Source: an uncultured Sphingomonadales bacterium
Lineage (GTDB): Bacteria > Pseudomonadota > Alphaproteobacteria > Sphingomonadales > Sphingomonadaceae
Assembly: GCA_937870585.1 (NCBI GenBank)
Contig: CALMZE010000093.1
Location: 1-55,108 of the forward strand
Direction of reading: 5' to 3'
DNA length: 55,108 nt
Under the pieces are notes generated by a model that ran no database searches, had not been told where the DNA came from, and saw only the letters and a program-made list of their open reading frames with translations. Shown in pieces: positions 1 through 8,147 of the stretch. The position numbers were made by a program, and so were the translations under genes. Each line of letters starts with the position of its first letter. Position 1 is the stretch's first letter.

Positions 1-1348
1 CGCGCATCCGGGGGAGGACCAGATCCTGCGTGGTCGCTGCTGTGCCGCCCAGTGCAGCACTGGTGAAGATAGAGGCGATGAAGATCATTGTGTAGAAGGT
101 CGGCGCGCTGTCCGTCTGCATGGCCATGATGAAGGGGATCACAGACAGCAAGGGCGGAATCATGATCACCAGAATACGCCCTGACGGATTCTTCTTGCGC
201 AGACGGTCTGCCAGCATTCCACCCAGCACCACGCCCAGAAAGCCCGAGACCGCGCCCGGCCCGCCCAGCCACAGCCCGGCTTCGGTCTTGGTCGCACCGA
301 GAACGCGCTCTGCATAGGGGGCTGCCCAGAAGCCGGTTGAATAGGATTGGAAAGAGATCAGTCCATAGCCCAGAGCAGTGGTCAGGAAGGCTGGCGTGCC
401 CCAGATCAGCCGGAAGGTCGGCAAATCGCGCGATTTGAGCGCGCTCGCCCAGGAAAAGACCGAATAGACGCCCATGCCGATGGCCATCCATTGCGCCTTG
501 TCTCCGGTGAGCGCGATCAAGGCCCATGCAGAGCCACCGATCAGCACAGCGGCAGCCAGATTGATCATCAGTGCGGTCTGCCCGCGCCTCGCGGCGGCGA
601 ACAGCGTCAGCGGCGGCAAGATCGTCATCAACTCGCCGAGAAAATCCCTGAACGGATTGGCAGCTGGCGGCGTGATGATGCCGTCTGCCTGCCCGCGCAG
701 CGGCTCACGCAGGGTGGAGACCCACAGCGCCAGCAGCAAACCCGGAATGCCAACCGCTAGGAATGCCGCCTGCCAGCCCGCCAACCCCATCGGCGCAGTG
801 CCCGCTGGATAGGTGCGGTTCCAGCGTTCCACCACTTCGCCGCCAATCATCAGCGAAATCGCCCCGCCAATGAACAGGCCGGATGAATAGATGGAGAGCG
901 CTGTGGCGCGCTTGGACTTTGGAAACCAGTCAGAGAGAAGCGAATAAGCGGAGGGACTTGCTGTTGCCTCGCCCACGCCGACGCCAATCCGCGCGAGCGC
1001 CAATTGCCCACCCGATTTGGCAAAGCCGGACACCGCCGTCATGAGCGACCATAGCCCAAGCCCGAAAGTGAGCAGCCGCGTGCGATTCCAGCCATCGGCC
1101 AGCCGCCCGAGCGGAATGCCAAACAGCGAATAAAACACGCCAAAGGCAGTGCCATAGAGAAAGCCCAAATCTGAATCGGTCAGTTTAAGGTCGCGCTTGA
1201 TATCATTGGCGAGGATGGAGAGGATCGAGCGATCGATGAAATTCAGAACATAGACCAGCACCAGCACGCCCAGCACATACCAGGCATAGGGTGAAGCGTG
1301 AGTGAGGGCGGGGGGAGGCGTGTCCTGACTTTGCTCCGAATCCGCCAT
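1..1348 (-). CDS. MFS transporter, C-terminus cut by window edge
   Basis: Reading the minus strand from the ATG at 1348-1346 gives one open frame to the window edge, beginning MADSEQSQDTPPPA and then a first membrane helix ending in LNFIDRSILSI. The next loop carries the major facilitator signature (GIPLGRLADGWNR), and further hydrophobic segments follow. The protein is an inner-membrane secondary transporter of the spinster/ACS-like type; the substrate cannot be told. An AGGAG ribosome-binding site sits 7 bases before the ATG. About 449 codons are visible and the stop lies outside the window. It is divergent from the phosphatase gene, with a gap of about 75 bases. Confidence 0.85.
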   Translation of the reverse strand, partial: MADSEQSQDTPPPALTHASPYAWYVLGVLVLVYVLNFIDRSILSILANDIKRDLKLTDSDLGFLYGTAFGVFYSLFGIPLGRLADGWNRTRLLTFGLGLWSLMTAVSGFAKSGGQLALARIGVGVGEATASPSAYSLLSDWFPKSKRATALSIYSSGLFIGGAISLMIGGEVVERWNRTYPAGTAPMGLAGWQAAFLAVGIPGLLLALWVSTLREPLRGQADGIITPPAANPFRDFLGELMTILPPLTLFAAARRGQTALMINLAAAVLIGGSAWALIALTGDKAQWMAIGMGVYSVFSWASALKSRDLPTFRLIWGTPAFLTTALGYGLISFQSYSTGFWAAPYAERVLGATKTEAGLWLGGPGAVSGFLGVVLGGMLADRLRKKNPSGRILVIMIPPLLSVIPFIMAMQTDSAPTFYTMIFIASIFTSAALGGTAATTQDLVLPRMR

Positions 1349-1424
1349 CAATCGCTCCTCATGCTTGTCTCTTGCCTCTCCTTCGTTATCAGAGGCCGCC
1401 ATGTTGGCAAGGGAAAGCGAACTG

Positions 1425-1889
1425 ATGAAGCCACGCCTGTTGTTTGTGTGCCTGGGCAATATCTGCCGCTCTCCATTGGCAGAAGGCGCATTCCGGCGCG
1501 AAGCTGCACTGATCGGACTCGATGCAGACGTGGATTCCGCTGCCACGAGGGACTGGCATGAAGGCAAGACACCCGACAAGCGCAGCGTGGCCGTCGCGCG
1601 TGCCCATGGTGTCGACATTTCCGAGCAGCGCGCGCGCGCCCTGCGTCCAGAGGATTTCCATCGTTTCACGCATATCATCGGCATGGATGCGGACAATCTG
1701 GCCGCGATCCGCAGCATCTCCCCAAGCGATCATCAGGCAGCGATTTCGTTGCTGCTCGATCATGTGCCGGGCAGGGAGGGGCAGGACATCGCCGATCCAT
1801 GGGCGGGCCGTGCAGCGGACTTTGCGCGCTGCTGGGATGACGTGCTGGTTGGCGCAGTCCATCTCGCTCAGGCGCTCCGGCGGGGCTGA
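1425..1889 (+). CDS. Low-molecular-weight protein tyrosine phosphatase
   Basis: A cytosolic phosphatase of the LMW-PTP family, about 154 residues from MKPRLLFVCLGN. The active-site P-loop C-X5-R is near the N-terminus (C9 to R15, CLGNICRS), and the general-acid loop is present as DPWAG close to the C-terminus. These enzymes hydrolyse phosphotyrosine; the physiological target cannot be inferred here because no tyrosine kinase or exopolysaccharide gene is adjacent. ATG codons at 1401 and 1365 are in frame upstream, but family alignment favours 1425. The def gene follows 45 bases downstream and may be co-transcribed. Confidence 0.9.
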   Translation: MKPRLLFVCLGNICRSPLAEGAFRREAALIGLDADVDSAATRDWHEGKTPDKRSVAVARAHGVDISEQRARALRPEDFHRFTHIIGMDADNLAAIRSISPSDHQAAISLLLDHVPGREGQDIADPWAGRAADFARCWDDVLVGAVHLAQALRRG

Positions 1890-1934
1890 GCGTCCGGGCT
1901 TGACCGGCGCGGTGCAGCTACTTACCTGCACGCC

Positions 1935-2456
1935 ATGGCCATTCTCCCGATCCTTGAAATTCCTGATCCTATGCTCAAAACCGTCTCCACGCCGGTTGAC
2001 GCTGTGGATGAAGATCTGCGCTCGCTGATCAAAGACATGTTCGAAACCATGTATGCTGCGCCCGGCATTGGCTTGGCCGCCATTCAGGTGGGCGTGCCCA
2101 AGCGGCTGCTGGTCATGGACCTTCAGGAACAGGAAGATGAGGAAGGCAATGCGGTGCGCACCCCGCGCGTCTTCATCAATCCAGAGATCATCGCGGAATC
2201 CGAAGAGATGTCCGTCTATAATGAAGGCTGCCTGTCTGTTCCCGAACAATATGCAGATGTGGTCCGCCCCGCCGTGATCATGGCGCGCTGGCTGGACGAG
2301 CAGGGTGTCAGCCATGAGGAAGAACTGGACGGTTTGCTCGCGACCTGCCTTCAGCATGAGATGGACCATCTGGAGGGCATTCTCTTCGTCGATCATCTCT
2401 CCCGCCTGAAGCGCGACATGCTGTTGAAGAAACTCACCAAGATGCGGCGCGGGTGA
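1935..2456 (+). CDS. def: Peptide deformylase
   Basis: Removes the formyl group from the N-terminal methionine of new proteins in the cytosol. All three family motifs are visible: motif 1 [10 protein letters not shown], motif 2 EGCLSVP with the metal-binding Cys, and motif 3 QHEMDH with the two metal-binding His and the catalytic Glu. The length, 173 residues, is usual. The stop is followed after 7 bases by the convergent Rrf2 gene. def often sits with fmt, which is not the case here. Confidence 0.97.
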   Translation: MAILPILEIPDPMLKTVSTPVDAVDEDLRSLIKDMFETMYAAPGIGLAAIQVGVPKRLLVMDLQEQEDEEGNAVRTPRVFINPEIIAESEEMSVYNEGCLSVPEQYADVVRPAVIMARWLDEQGVSHEEELDGLLATCLQHEMDHLEGILFVDHLSRLKRDMLLKKLTKMRRG

Positions 2457-2463
2457 GGGGCGC

Positions 2464-2970
2464 TCAGGGGCGCACTGGCATCTCTGTCACATGTGCCTGA
2501 TACCACGCCACAATATCGCCAATATGCTTGGCATCCGCATGGCCCGCCACATCTGAGACGATGGCGCTCAGCTTGATGCCGCGCAAAGCGTCTCTATACG
2601 CAGCTTCGGCGCGCGCGAAGGCGGCGGCGATGGCGCAAGGGGTCTTGCATTCGGCGCTGGGCAGGGCGCAGGGGCCTTGCTGGCGAATTTCCGTGCACCG
2701 AAAGGCGGGTTCAGGGCCGTCCACCGCCTGCTTGATATCCCATAGGCTGATGTCATCCACCGGGCGAGCCAGCGCATAGCCACCGCTCTTCCCCCGGCTG
2801 GTGCGGACGATCCCGGCCTTGCTCAAAGCCTGCATCTGCTTGGCCATATAGGGCTGGGGCACGCCGTGATAATCGGCGAGCGCGGTGAGGCTCAGCCCTT
2901 TGTCCGGCCCCAGCGGGGCGAGCAGCGTGCAGGCGTGTGTTGCCCATTCCACGCCCTTGTTCATCCGCAT
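2464..2970 (-). CDS. Rrf2-family transcriptional regulator with four cysteines
   Basis: A 168-residue Rrf2-type winged-helix DNA-binding protein. The recognition region is around residues 28-66 (VPQPYMAKQMQALSKAGIV, then RGKSGGYALAR). A cysteine cluster C92-X8-C101-X6-C108-X3-C112 follows, in the place where IscR, NsrR and RsrR bind an Fe-S cluster, so this protein probably senses redox, nitric oxide or iron state. The ATG has an AGGAG site upstream. It is divergent from the membrane protein gene at 3062, with a perfect palindrome between the two that is the likely operator. What signal it senses is unknown. Confidence 0.9.
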   Translation of the reverse strand: MRMNKGVEWATHACTLLAPLGPDKGLSLTALADYHGVPQPYMAKQMQALSKAGIVRTSRGKSGGYALARPVDDISLWDIKQAVDGPEPAFRCTEIRQQGPCALPSAECKTPCAIAAAFARAEAAYRDALRGIKLSAIVSDVAGHADAKHIGDIVAWYQAHVTEMPVRP

Positions 2971-3004
2971 TGCCTTGCTCCTGCGTGACTTGCCTTGTGC
3001 ACTC

Positions 3005-3033
3005 TATAATATTCGGATATTAAATATCCGTAT
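3005..3033. promoter_or_regulatory. Palindromic operator and -10 box between Rrf2 gene and membrane gene
   Basis: A perfect inverted repeat CGGATATT-A-AATATCCG lies at 3014-3030, with further AT pairing outside it. It starts four bases after a consensus -10 box TATAAT (3005-3010) on the plus strand and sits 44 bases from the Rrf2 ATG and 32 bases from the membrane gene ATG. Size and symmetry fit an Rrf2 dimer site. I infer that the regulator at 2464-2970 binds here and controls both divergent genes. The -35 region of the plus-strand promoter is poor. Confidence 0.7.
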
Positions 3034-3061
3034 TTAATCGTGCAGTTGAAGGATAAAGCCG

Positions 3062-3679
3062 ATGACACGGAAACTCCACTCCATCGCAGGGATGCTGCTT
3101 GCCCTGTTCATCGCCAGCCATTTGCTCGTTCACCTCTTCGCGCTCGCCGGGCCGGATGCGCATATTGCCGCGTTGAAGGCGGTGCAGGGGGCTTATCGCA
3201 ATCCGGTGATCGAGCCCTTGCTGGTGGTCGCATTGCTGGTTCAGGTCGTTTTGGGGCTGCGATTGGCGCTGCGGCGCTGGCGAGAGCCAGACAAGCAACT
3301 GTGGGGACGGTTGCAGATCGCGAGTGGGCTCTATCTCGCGTATTTCATCATCAACCACACCGCCGCTGCGCTCTACACGCGCTATGGTGCCGGGCTGGAC
3401 ACGAATTTCTGGTGGGTCTCCGGCCCGCTGCACCATCCGTTGATGAAAGGATTTTTCTATCCCTATTATGCGCTGGCTGTGCTTTCGGTCGCCATTCATG
3501 CCGGGGCTGTGCTGCATTTTAAAGGGCGAACCCGCAGCGTGCGACTGACGGCAGCGGGCGGCGTTTTGCTCGTTCTGGCCTATTGGGCAAGCTTTGGCGG
3601 CTGGCTCTATCCAGTGGCGATCCGGGCAGACTATAAGGCCTATTATGACGGGCTGCTCGTTGCACTGGGCTTGATTTAG
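3062..3679 (+). CDS. Five-helix membrane protein with candidate haem histidines
   Basis: A 205-residue integral membrane protein with about five hydrophobic segments (roughly residues 7-28, 50-70, 84-105, 130-152, 162-181). Histidines sit in or next to helices at H6, H20, H24, H99, H124, H125, H146 and H152, which recalls cytochrome b subunits of the succinate dehydrogenase/fumarate reductase membrane-anchor superfamily; the family assignment is tentative. A GAAGGA ribosome site precedes the ATG. It is transcribed away from the Rrf2 regulator, so a role in redox or nitric oxide response is possible but unproven. No SdhD-like or flavoprotein partner gene is adjacent. Confidence 0.75.
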   Translation: MTRKLHSIAGMLLALFIASHLLVHLFALAGPDAHIAALKAVQGAYRNPVIEPLLVVALLVQVVLGLRLALRRWREPDKQLWGRLQIASGLYLAYFIINHTAAALYTRYGAGLDTNFWWVSGPLHHPLMKGFFYPYYALAVLSVAIHAGAVLHFKGRTRSVRLTAAGGVLLVLAYWASFGGWLYPVAIRADYKAYYDGLLVALGLI

Positions 3680-3709
3680 GTCTGACGCATTGTCGGGGCA
3701 ATATTCGGG

Positions 3710-3738
3710 TTGCATCAGTTCATTATATGTTCTAGTTT
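3710..3738 (+). promoter_or_regulatory. Promoter with LexA (SOS) box upstream of rmuC
   Basis: GTTC-ATTATAT-GTTC at 3718-3732 matches exactly the alphaproteobacterial LexA site, GTTC-N7-GTTC. It occupies the spacer of a plausible promoter: -35 TTGCAT at 3710-3715, 17 bases, -10 TAGTTT at 3733-3738. LexA bound here would block RNA polymerase, so rmuC should be induced by DNA damage. The box match is seen directly; the promoter call and the regulation are inferred. A second palindrome, AACAGGCCTGTT, lies at 3819-3830 in the leader. Confidence 0.7.
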
Positions 3739-3855
3739 GACTGGCATGATCCAGCACCCCGCCTTGCTCGTTTATCGTTTGTCTCTTCACCCTTCCCGCA
3801 GTGTGAACTTCGGCGGAAAACAGGCCTGTTCTGCGAAATCCGCAGAGGGTGCGCA

Positions 3856-5214
3856 ATGAGCAATTTTGGATTTGCCATGCTCGCGCTGCTGGTGCTGGCA
3901 GTGGGTGGTCTGATCGGCTGGCTGCTGGGCGGACGTGGGGCAGGAGCCTTGAAGGCGGAGCGCGATCTGCATCTGGAGAATTTCCGCGCTGCGATCCGCG
4001 ACCTGGATAGCGCACAGCTTCAACGTGATGAGGCGCGCCAGTCGGTGGCCCGGCTGGAGGCGGAGGCGGGCGGATTTGAGCTGCGTCTGGCCGAATTGCG
4101 CGAGGCAAAAGATGCGCTGGCAGCGCAATTCAGCGCAGTGGGGAACCAGTTGCTCGATGAAGCGCAGAAAAAGTTTCTGGAGCGGGCCGAACAGCGCTTC
4201 CGCCAGTCTGAAGAGGTGTCAGGCGCGGCGCTCAAGACGCTGCTGGGGCCGGTGCACGAGCGGCTGTCCCGCTATGAAGAGGCGGTCCACAAGGTCGAAG
4301 CGGAGCGGCGCGAGGCCTATGGCAATCTCCATGGCCTGATGGAATCGATGCGCGTCTCCAATGACGCTGTTCGCGCGGAAGCTGCCCGGCTCGGCAATTC
4401 GCTGCGCAATGCCCCCAAGGCGCGCGGGCGCTGGGGTGAGCAGCAGTTGCGCAATGTGCTCGAAAGTTGCGGCCTTTCCGAACATGCCGATTTTCAGACT
4501 GAAGTCAGCGTGGAGAGCGCAGACGGGCGTTTGCGGCCCGATGTGATGTTGAAGGTGCCCGGCGGGCATCATCTGGTGATCGACGCCAAAGTGTCTCTCA
4601 ACGCCTATCAGGATGCGTTTGAAGCGCATGAGGATGGCGCGCGCGGCGCGGCGCTCTCTGCCCATGCGGCGGCGATGAAGGCGCATGTCAACGCGCTCGG
4701 CAACAAGGCCTATTGGAACCAGTTCGAAACCGCGCCCGATTATGTCATCATGTTCGTGCCGGGCGAACACTTCCTCTCTGCCGCGCTGGAGCAGGAACCT
4801 GCGCTGTGGGACTATGCGTTTGAAAAGCAGGTGCTTCTTGCCACGCCGACCAATCTGATCGCCATTGCCCGCACGGTGGCGGCGGTATGGCGACAGGAAC
4901 GGCTGGCCGATGATGCGCGCGAAATTGCAGCGCTTGGCAAGGAACTTTACGCCCGCCTCGCCACAATGGGCAGCCATGTTGCGCGCGTGGGCAAGAATCT
5001 GGATACGGCGGTCGGGGCCTATAATGCCCTCGTCGGCAGCCTTGAAACGCAGGTGCTGACACAGGCTAAGCGGTTTGAGACGCTCAATGTCGATACGGGC
5101 ACCAAGGCCATCGAGCCGCTGCCGGTGGTCGAGCAGGCGGCGCGGCCTTTGGTCAAGCTGTCTGTGTCCACGCCTGAAGAACAGACGCTGATCACATCGA
5201 ATGATGGTGCCTGA
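3856..5214 (+). CDS. rmuC: DNA recombination protein RmuC
   Basis: RmuC-family protein of 452 residues, of the usual length. An N-terminal membrane helix (about 5-30) is followed by a long charged coiled coil (about 35-150) and the nuclease-like RmuC domain (about 170-410, containing GRWGEQQLRNVLE and VIDAKVSLNAY). In E. coli the protein limits inversion between short inverted repeats and is thought to be a nuclease. The upstream LexA box fits a DNA-repair role. The stop overlaps the start of the MOSC gene by 14 bases, suggesting translational coupling. Confidence 0.95.
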   Translation: MSNFGFAMLALLVLAVGGLIGWLLGGRGAGALKAERDLHLENFRAAIRDLDSAQLQRDEARQSVARLEAEAGGFELRLAELREAKDALAAQFSAVGNQLLDEAQKKFLERAEQRFRQSEEVSGAALKTLLGPVHERLSRYEEAVHKVEAERREAYGNLHGLMESMRVSNDAVRAEAARLGNSLRNAPKARGRWGEQQLRNVLESCGLSEHADFQTEVSVESADGRLRPDVMLKVPGGHHLVIDAKVSLNAYQDAFEAHEDGARGAALSAHAAAMKAHVNALGNKAYWNQFETAPDYVIMFVPGEHFLSAALEQEPALWDYAFEKQVLLATPTNLIAIARTVAAVWRQERLADDAREIAALGKELYARLATMGSHVARVGKNLDTAVGAYNALVGSLETQVLTQAKRFETLNVDTGTKAIEPLPVVEQAARPLVKLSVSTPEEQTLITSNDGA

Positions 5215-5743
5215 AGTCGTTTCGGTCTCCGCACGGCGCGGTCATGGGCTGGGCAAGACGGTGTCTCTGTTCATCACGTTGGTAGCGGGGCAGGGCGTTG
5301 CGGGCGATGCGCATTGCGGAGCGACGGTCAAGCATCGCAGCCGCGTGGCGAAAGACCCTGCCGCAGCCAATCTGAGGCAGGTGCATCTGATCCATGCCGA
5401 ACTGCTCGATGACCTCGCGGGCAAAGGCTTTTCCGTCTTGCCGGGCGAACTGGGCGAAAATATCCTGACGCGCGGGCTCGATCTGATGGCTCTGCCCGAA
5501 GGGACGGAACTGGCCTTCCCTTCGCGCGCGCGCATCCGACTCACCGGCCTGCGCAATCCGTGCAGCCAGATCAACGGGCACACACCTGGCCTCATGAGTG
5601 CGCTGCTTGATCGTGCGAATGATGGCAGCTTGATCCGCAATGGCGGCGTGATGGGGATTGTGCTGACCGGCGGCGATGTGCAGGCGGGGGACGCGGTGGA
5701 TGTCATGCTGCCAGAGCATGGGCGACCGCTGAAGCCGGTTTAG
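5201..5743 (+). CDS. MOSC domain-containing protein
   Basis: A single MOSC domain, 180 residues, related to the C-terminal domain of molybdenum cofactor sulfurases and to YiiM/YuaD-type proteins. Visible family features are GDAHCG near residue 35, RQVHLIHAELLDDL, PGELGENILTRG and the Cys-containing segment GLRNPCSQI. MOSC proteins bind molybdopterin and often act in detoxifying N-hydroxylated compounds; the substrate is not known here. It overlaps the end of rmuC by 14 bases and so is probably translated from the same mRNA. An alternative ATG lies one codon later at 5204. Confidence 0.9.
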   Translation: MMVPEVVSVSARRGHGLGKTVSLFITLVAGQGVAGDAHCGATVKHRSRVAKDPAAANLRQVHLIHAELLDDLAGKGFSVLPGELGENILTRGLDLMALPEGTELAFPSRARIRLTGLRNPCSQINGHTPGLMSALLDRANDGSLIRNGGVMGIVLTGGDVQAGDAVDVMLPEHGRPLKPV

Positions 5744-5820
5744 TCGCTCTTTAGACCAAATCCGTTCGTGTCGAGCGATATGGCGGGCTCCGGACTCTGT
5801 CCGCAACCCACCATTTTACC

Positions 5821-7488
5821 TTACCCAACGAGCCCGTTTGCTGCACTCAGCACAGCGCGGACCGAGGCGGTCGCAATGTCTTCGTCAATGCCGACGCCCC
5901 ACACGGTCTTTCCGTCCGCCGTCCGGCCTTCGACATAAGCAGCGGCCTTGGCCCCTGCGCCATGGCTGAGCGCGTGCTCGCTATAATCCTGCACTTCGAG
6001 CGCAACGCCAAATGCATCATTGAGCGTTGTCACCACGCTGGAGATCAGGCCGTTGCCACGCCCGCTCACGCTTTGCGCCTTTCCGTCGATCTCGATCTTG
6101 CCGGCAAAGATGCGATCTCCGCCGCTGCTGCGGGTCTCTTCATACTCGACCAGTTGGAAATGCTGCGGCGTGTTGAGCTTGTAGGTCCGCTGGAACACAT
6201 CCCAAATGTCATTGGCCTGCAATTCCCGGCCCAGCTCATCGGCGAGTTGCTGGACATGCTTGGAAAAGTGCGCCTGCATCTTCTTGGGCAATTTCAGCCC
6301 CTGATCCTGTTCCAACACCCAGGCAAAGCCGCCCTTGCCGCTTTGTGAATTGACGCGGATGACGGCCTCATAGCTGCGGCCGAGATCCGCCGGGTCGATG
6401 GGCAGATAGGGGACTTCCCACAGCTCGTCATTCTTGGCGTCCTGCGCGGCGAAGCCCTTCTTGATGGCATCCTGATGGCTGCCGGAAAAGGCCGTGAACA
6501 CCAGCTCGCCGCCATAGGGGTGGCGCGGGTGAACGGGCAACTGGTTGCAATATTCGACCGTGTTGATGATCTCATCAATATCCGAGAAGTCGATCTTGGG
6601 ATCAACGCCCTGTGTGTAGAGGTTGAGTCCGATAGTGACGAGGCAGCAATTGCCGGTGCGTTCACCATTGCCAAACAGACAGCCTTCTACGCGGTCCGCG
6701 CCTGCCATCAGGCCAAGTTCGGCCGCAGCAACGCCGGTTCCACGATCATTGTGCGTGTGGAGCGAAATGATCACCGACTCGCGGTTGGGGATGTTGCGGT
6801 GGAAATATTCGATCTGGTCCGCATAAATGTTGGGCGTTGCCGCCTCCACCGTGGCGGGCAGATTGAAGATAATCGGATGATCGGGCGTGGGCTTGAGCAC
6901 GTCCATTACGGCTGAACAGCATTCGAGGCTGACGTCCAGCTCTGCCGTGGAAAAGGTTTCGGGCGAATATTCGAAATGCCAATCCGTGTCCGGCATGGCG
7001 GCAGCGTGATCGCGCAGCAGCTTCGCGCCGGTGGCTGCAATGTCGCGCACCTGCGCTTCGTTCATCTGGAACACGATCTTGCGCCAGGCGGGCGAGACCG
7101 CGTTGTACAAATGGATGATCGCCTGCTTCGCACCACGCAGCGATTCGAAGGTCTGAGGAATCAGGTCTCCACGCGACTGGACCAGCACCTGCGGAAACAC
7201 ATCATCGGGAATGCGCCCGGTCTTGACGAGGCCGGAGATGAAATCAAACTCGGTCGAACCTGCGCTCGGGAAGCCGACTTCGATTTCCTTCAGGCCGATC
7301 TTCACGAGCAGATCGAAAAAGCGGGTCTTCTTTTCGGCATCCATTGGATCGATCAGCGACTGATTGCCATCGCGCATATCGGTGGAGAGCCAGCGCGGGG
7401 CCTTTGTGATGGTGCGGCTGGGCCATTGACGGTCGGGCAGATTGACCTGCGGGAAAGGGCGGTATTTTTGCGAAGGATCACGCAGCAT
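5821..7488 (-). CDS. leuA: 2-isopropylmalate synthase
   Basis: First committed enzyme of leucine synthesis: condenses acetyl-CoA with 2-oxoisovalerate in the cytosol. It is the long LeuA form (LeuA2 type), about 555 residues. The start region is [14 protein letters not shown]; the catalytic barrel has [11 protein letters not shown] with the metal-binding Asp and [11 protein letters not shown] with the metal-binding His pair. The C-terminal part is the allosteric domain that binds leucine. An in-frame GTG five codons upstream (7503) is a possible alternative, but family alignment favours the ATG at 7488. The gene is preceded by a leucine-rich leader peptide and pairing RNA arms, described separately. 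Confidence 0.96.
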   Translation of the reverse strand: MLRDPSQKYRPFPQVNLPDRQWPSRTITKAPRWLSTDMRDGNQSLIDPMDAEKKTRFFDLLVKIGLKEIEVGFPSAGSTEFDFISGLVKTGRIPDDVFPQVLVQSRGDLIPQTFESLRGAKQAIIHLYNAVSPAWRKIVFQMNEAQVRDIAATGAKLLRDHAAAMPDTDWHFEYSPETFSTAELDVSLECCSAVMDVLKPTPDHPIIFNLPATVEAATPNIYADQIEYFHRNIPNRESVIISLHTHNDRGTGVAAAELGLMAGADRVEGCLFGNGERTGNCCLVTIGLNLYTQGVDPKIDFSDIDEIINTVEYCNQLPVHPRHPYGGELVFTAFSGSHQDAIKKGFAAQDAKNDELWEVPYLPIDPADLGRSYEAVIRVNSQSGKGGFAWVLEQDQGLKLPKKMQAHFSKHVQQLADELGRELQANDIWDVFQRTYKLNTPQHFQLVEYEETRSSGGDRIFAGKIEIDGKAQSVSGRGNGLISSVVTTLNDAFGVALEVQDYSEHALSHGAGAKAAAYVEGRTADGKTVWGVGIDEDIATASVRAVLSAANGLVG

Positions 7489-7535
7489 GATTGAGTCTCT
7501 CACTTCTGAAAGGCTGGAATAGTGTGTTTGTTTAA

Positions 7536-7596
7536 GCCCTTAGGCGGCGGCGCACTGTGATTTCAAGCACGCGAAAGCAACACGCCTAAGGGCGTG
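7536..7596 (-). promoter_or_regulatory. Attenuator-like pairing segments in the leuA leader
   Basis: In the leader RNA, CACGCC-CTTA-GGCGTG (7596-7581) forms a 6-bp hairpin at the end of the leader peptide reading frame. The same bases, GCCCTTAGGCG (7593-7583), can instead pair over 11 bp with CGCCTAAGGGC (7546-7536). The two structures exclude each other, as in amino-acid attenuators where ribosome position selects the fold. No U-run follows the second arm (TTAAACAAAC), so a classical intrinsic terminator is not evident and the output could be translational. Confidence 0.6.
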
Positions 7597-7633
7597 TAAG
7601 TCGAAGAAGGAGAAGGCTGCTTTGAAAGGCCAT
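7586..7633 (-). CDS. leuL: Leucine-rich leader peptide of leuA
   Basis: A 15-residue reading frame on the minus strand, MAFQSSLLLLRLTRP, ending in TAG about 98 bases before the leuA ATG. Four consecutive leucine codons (CTT CTC CTT CTT), an arginine and another leucine codon (CTT) are the hallmark of a leucine attenuator leader. An in-frame TAA lies just upstream of the ATG. The Shine-Dalgarno is weak. Its stop codon lies inside the pairing arms described for 7536-7596. The reading frame is seen directly; ribosome stalling at low charged tRNA-Leu is inferred from known leu leaders. Confidence 0.75.
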   Translation of the reverse strand: MAFQSSLLLLRLTRP

Positions 7634-7782
7634 GTGCGGCGCTTAACCGCATTGCGCTGTGCTTGTCCAGCCCTTCACTGTAGAGCGCGGTCATCGTGTG
7701 TAACGCAGGGCTTGCAAGGCGGGCACGGGGCCATTAGGGCGAACGCGAAACATTTCACGCACATGAACGAGAAGGGTGCACC

Positions 7783-8019
7783 ATGAGCGATACAGCAGAC
7801 CGCGTAAAGAAGATCGTTGTCGAACACCTCGGCGTTGAAGCCGACAAGGTGACGACCGAAGCCAGCTTCATTGATGATCTGGGCGCGGACAGCCTTGACA
7901 TCGTTGAACTTGTGATGGCCTTCGAAGAAGAGTTCGGCGTTGAAATCCCCGACGATGCGGCTGAAAAGATCGCCACCGTTGCGGACGCCATCAGCTATAT
8001 TGATGCAAACAAGGGCTGA
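7783..8019 (+). CDS. acpP: Acyl carrier protein
   Basis: A 78-residue acidic acyl carrier protein. The phosphopantetheine attachment serine is S37 in the [12 protein letters not shown] motif. It carries the growing acyl chain in type II fatty acid synthesis in the cytosol. The start has GAGAAGG upstream. fabF follows 128 bases later on the same strand, with a strong hairpin between them, and fabD/fabG lie about 27 kb further on. Confidence 0.98.
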   Translation: MSDTADRVKKIVVEHLGVEADKVTTEASFIDDLGADSLDIVELVMAFEEEFGVEIPDDAAEKIATVADAISYIDANKG

Positions 8020-8068
8020 TTTCAGCCTGCGGGCTCTGGCCCGACTGCGCTGATGCCGTTATGGTTTG

Positions 8069-8105
8069 AAAGACGGCTCTCTGGCTCGGTCGGGGAGCCG
8101 TCTTT
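8069..8105 (+). terminator. Hairpin between acpP and fabF
   Basis: AAAGACGGCTC (8069-8079) and GAGCCGTCTTT (8095-8105) form a perfect 11-bp stem with a 15-base loop. The TCTTT end gives a short T-tract. It likely ends most acpP transcripts, letting acpP be made in excess over fabF. Confidence 0.75.
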
Positions 8106-8147
8106 GCGTGACCGCAAATTTGAACAGTCTTGAAGGCGGAGAAGAAT

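Noticed and set aside
5744-5820. Terminator between the MOSC gene and leuA
   Set aside because: Only a 5-bp stem (CGGAC-TCT-GTCCG) without a T-run; too weak to call.
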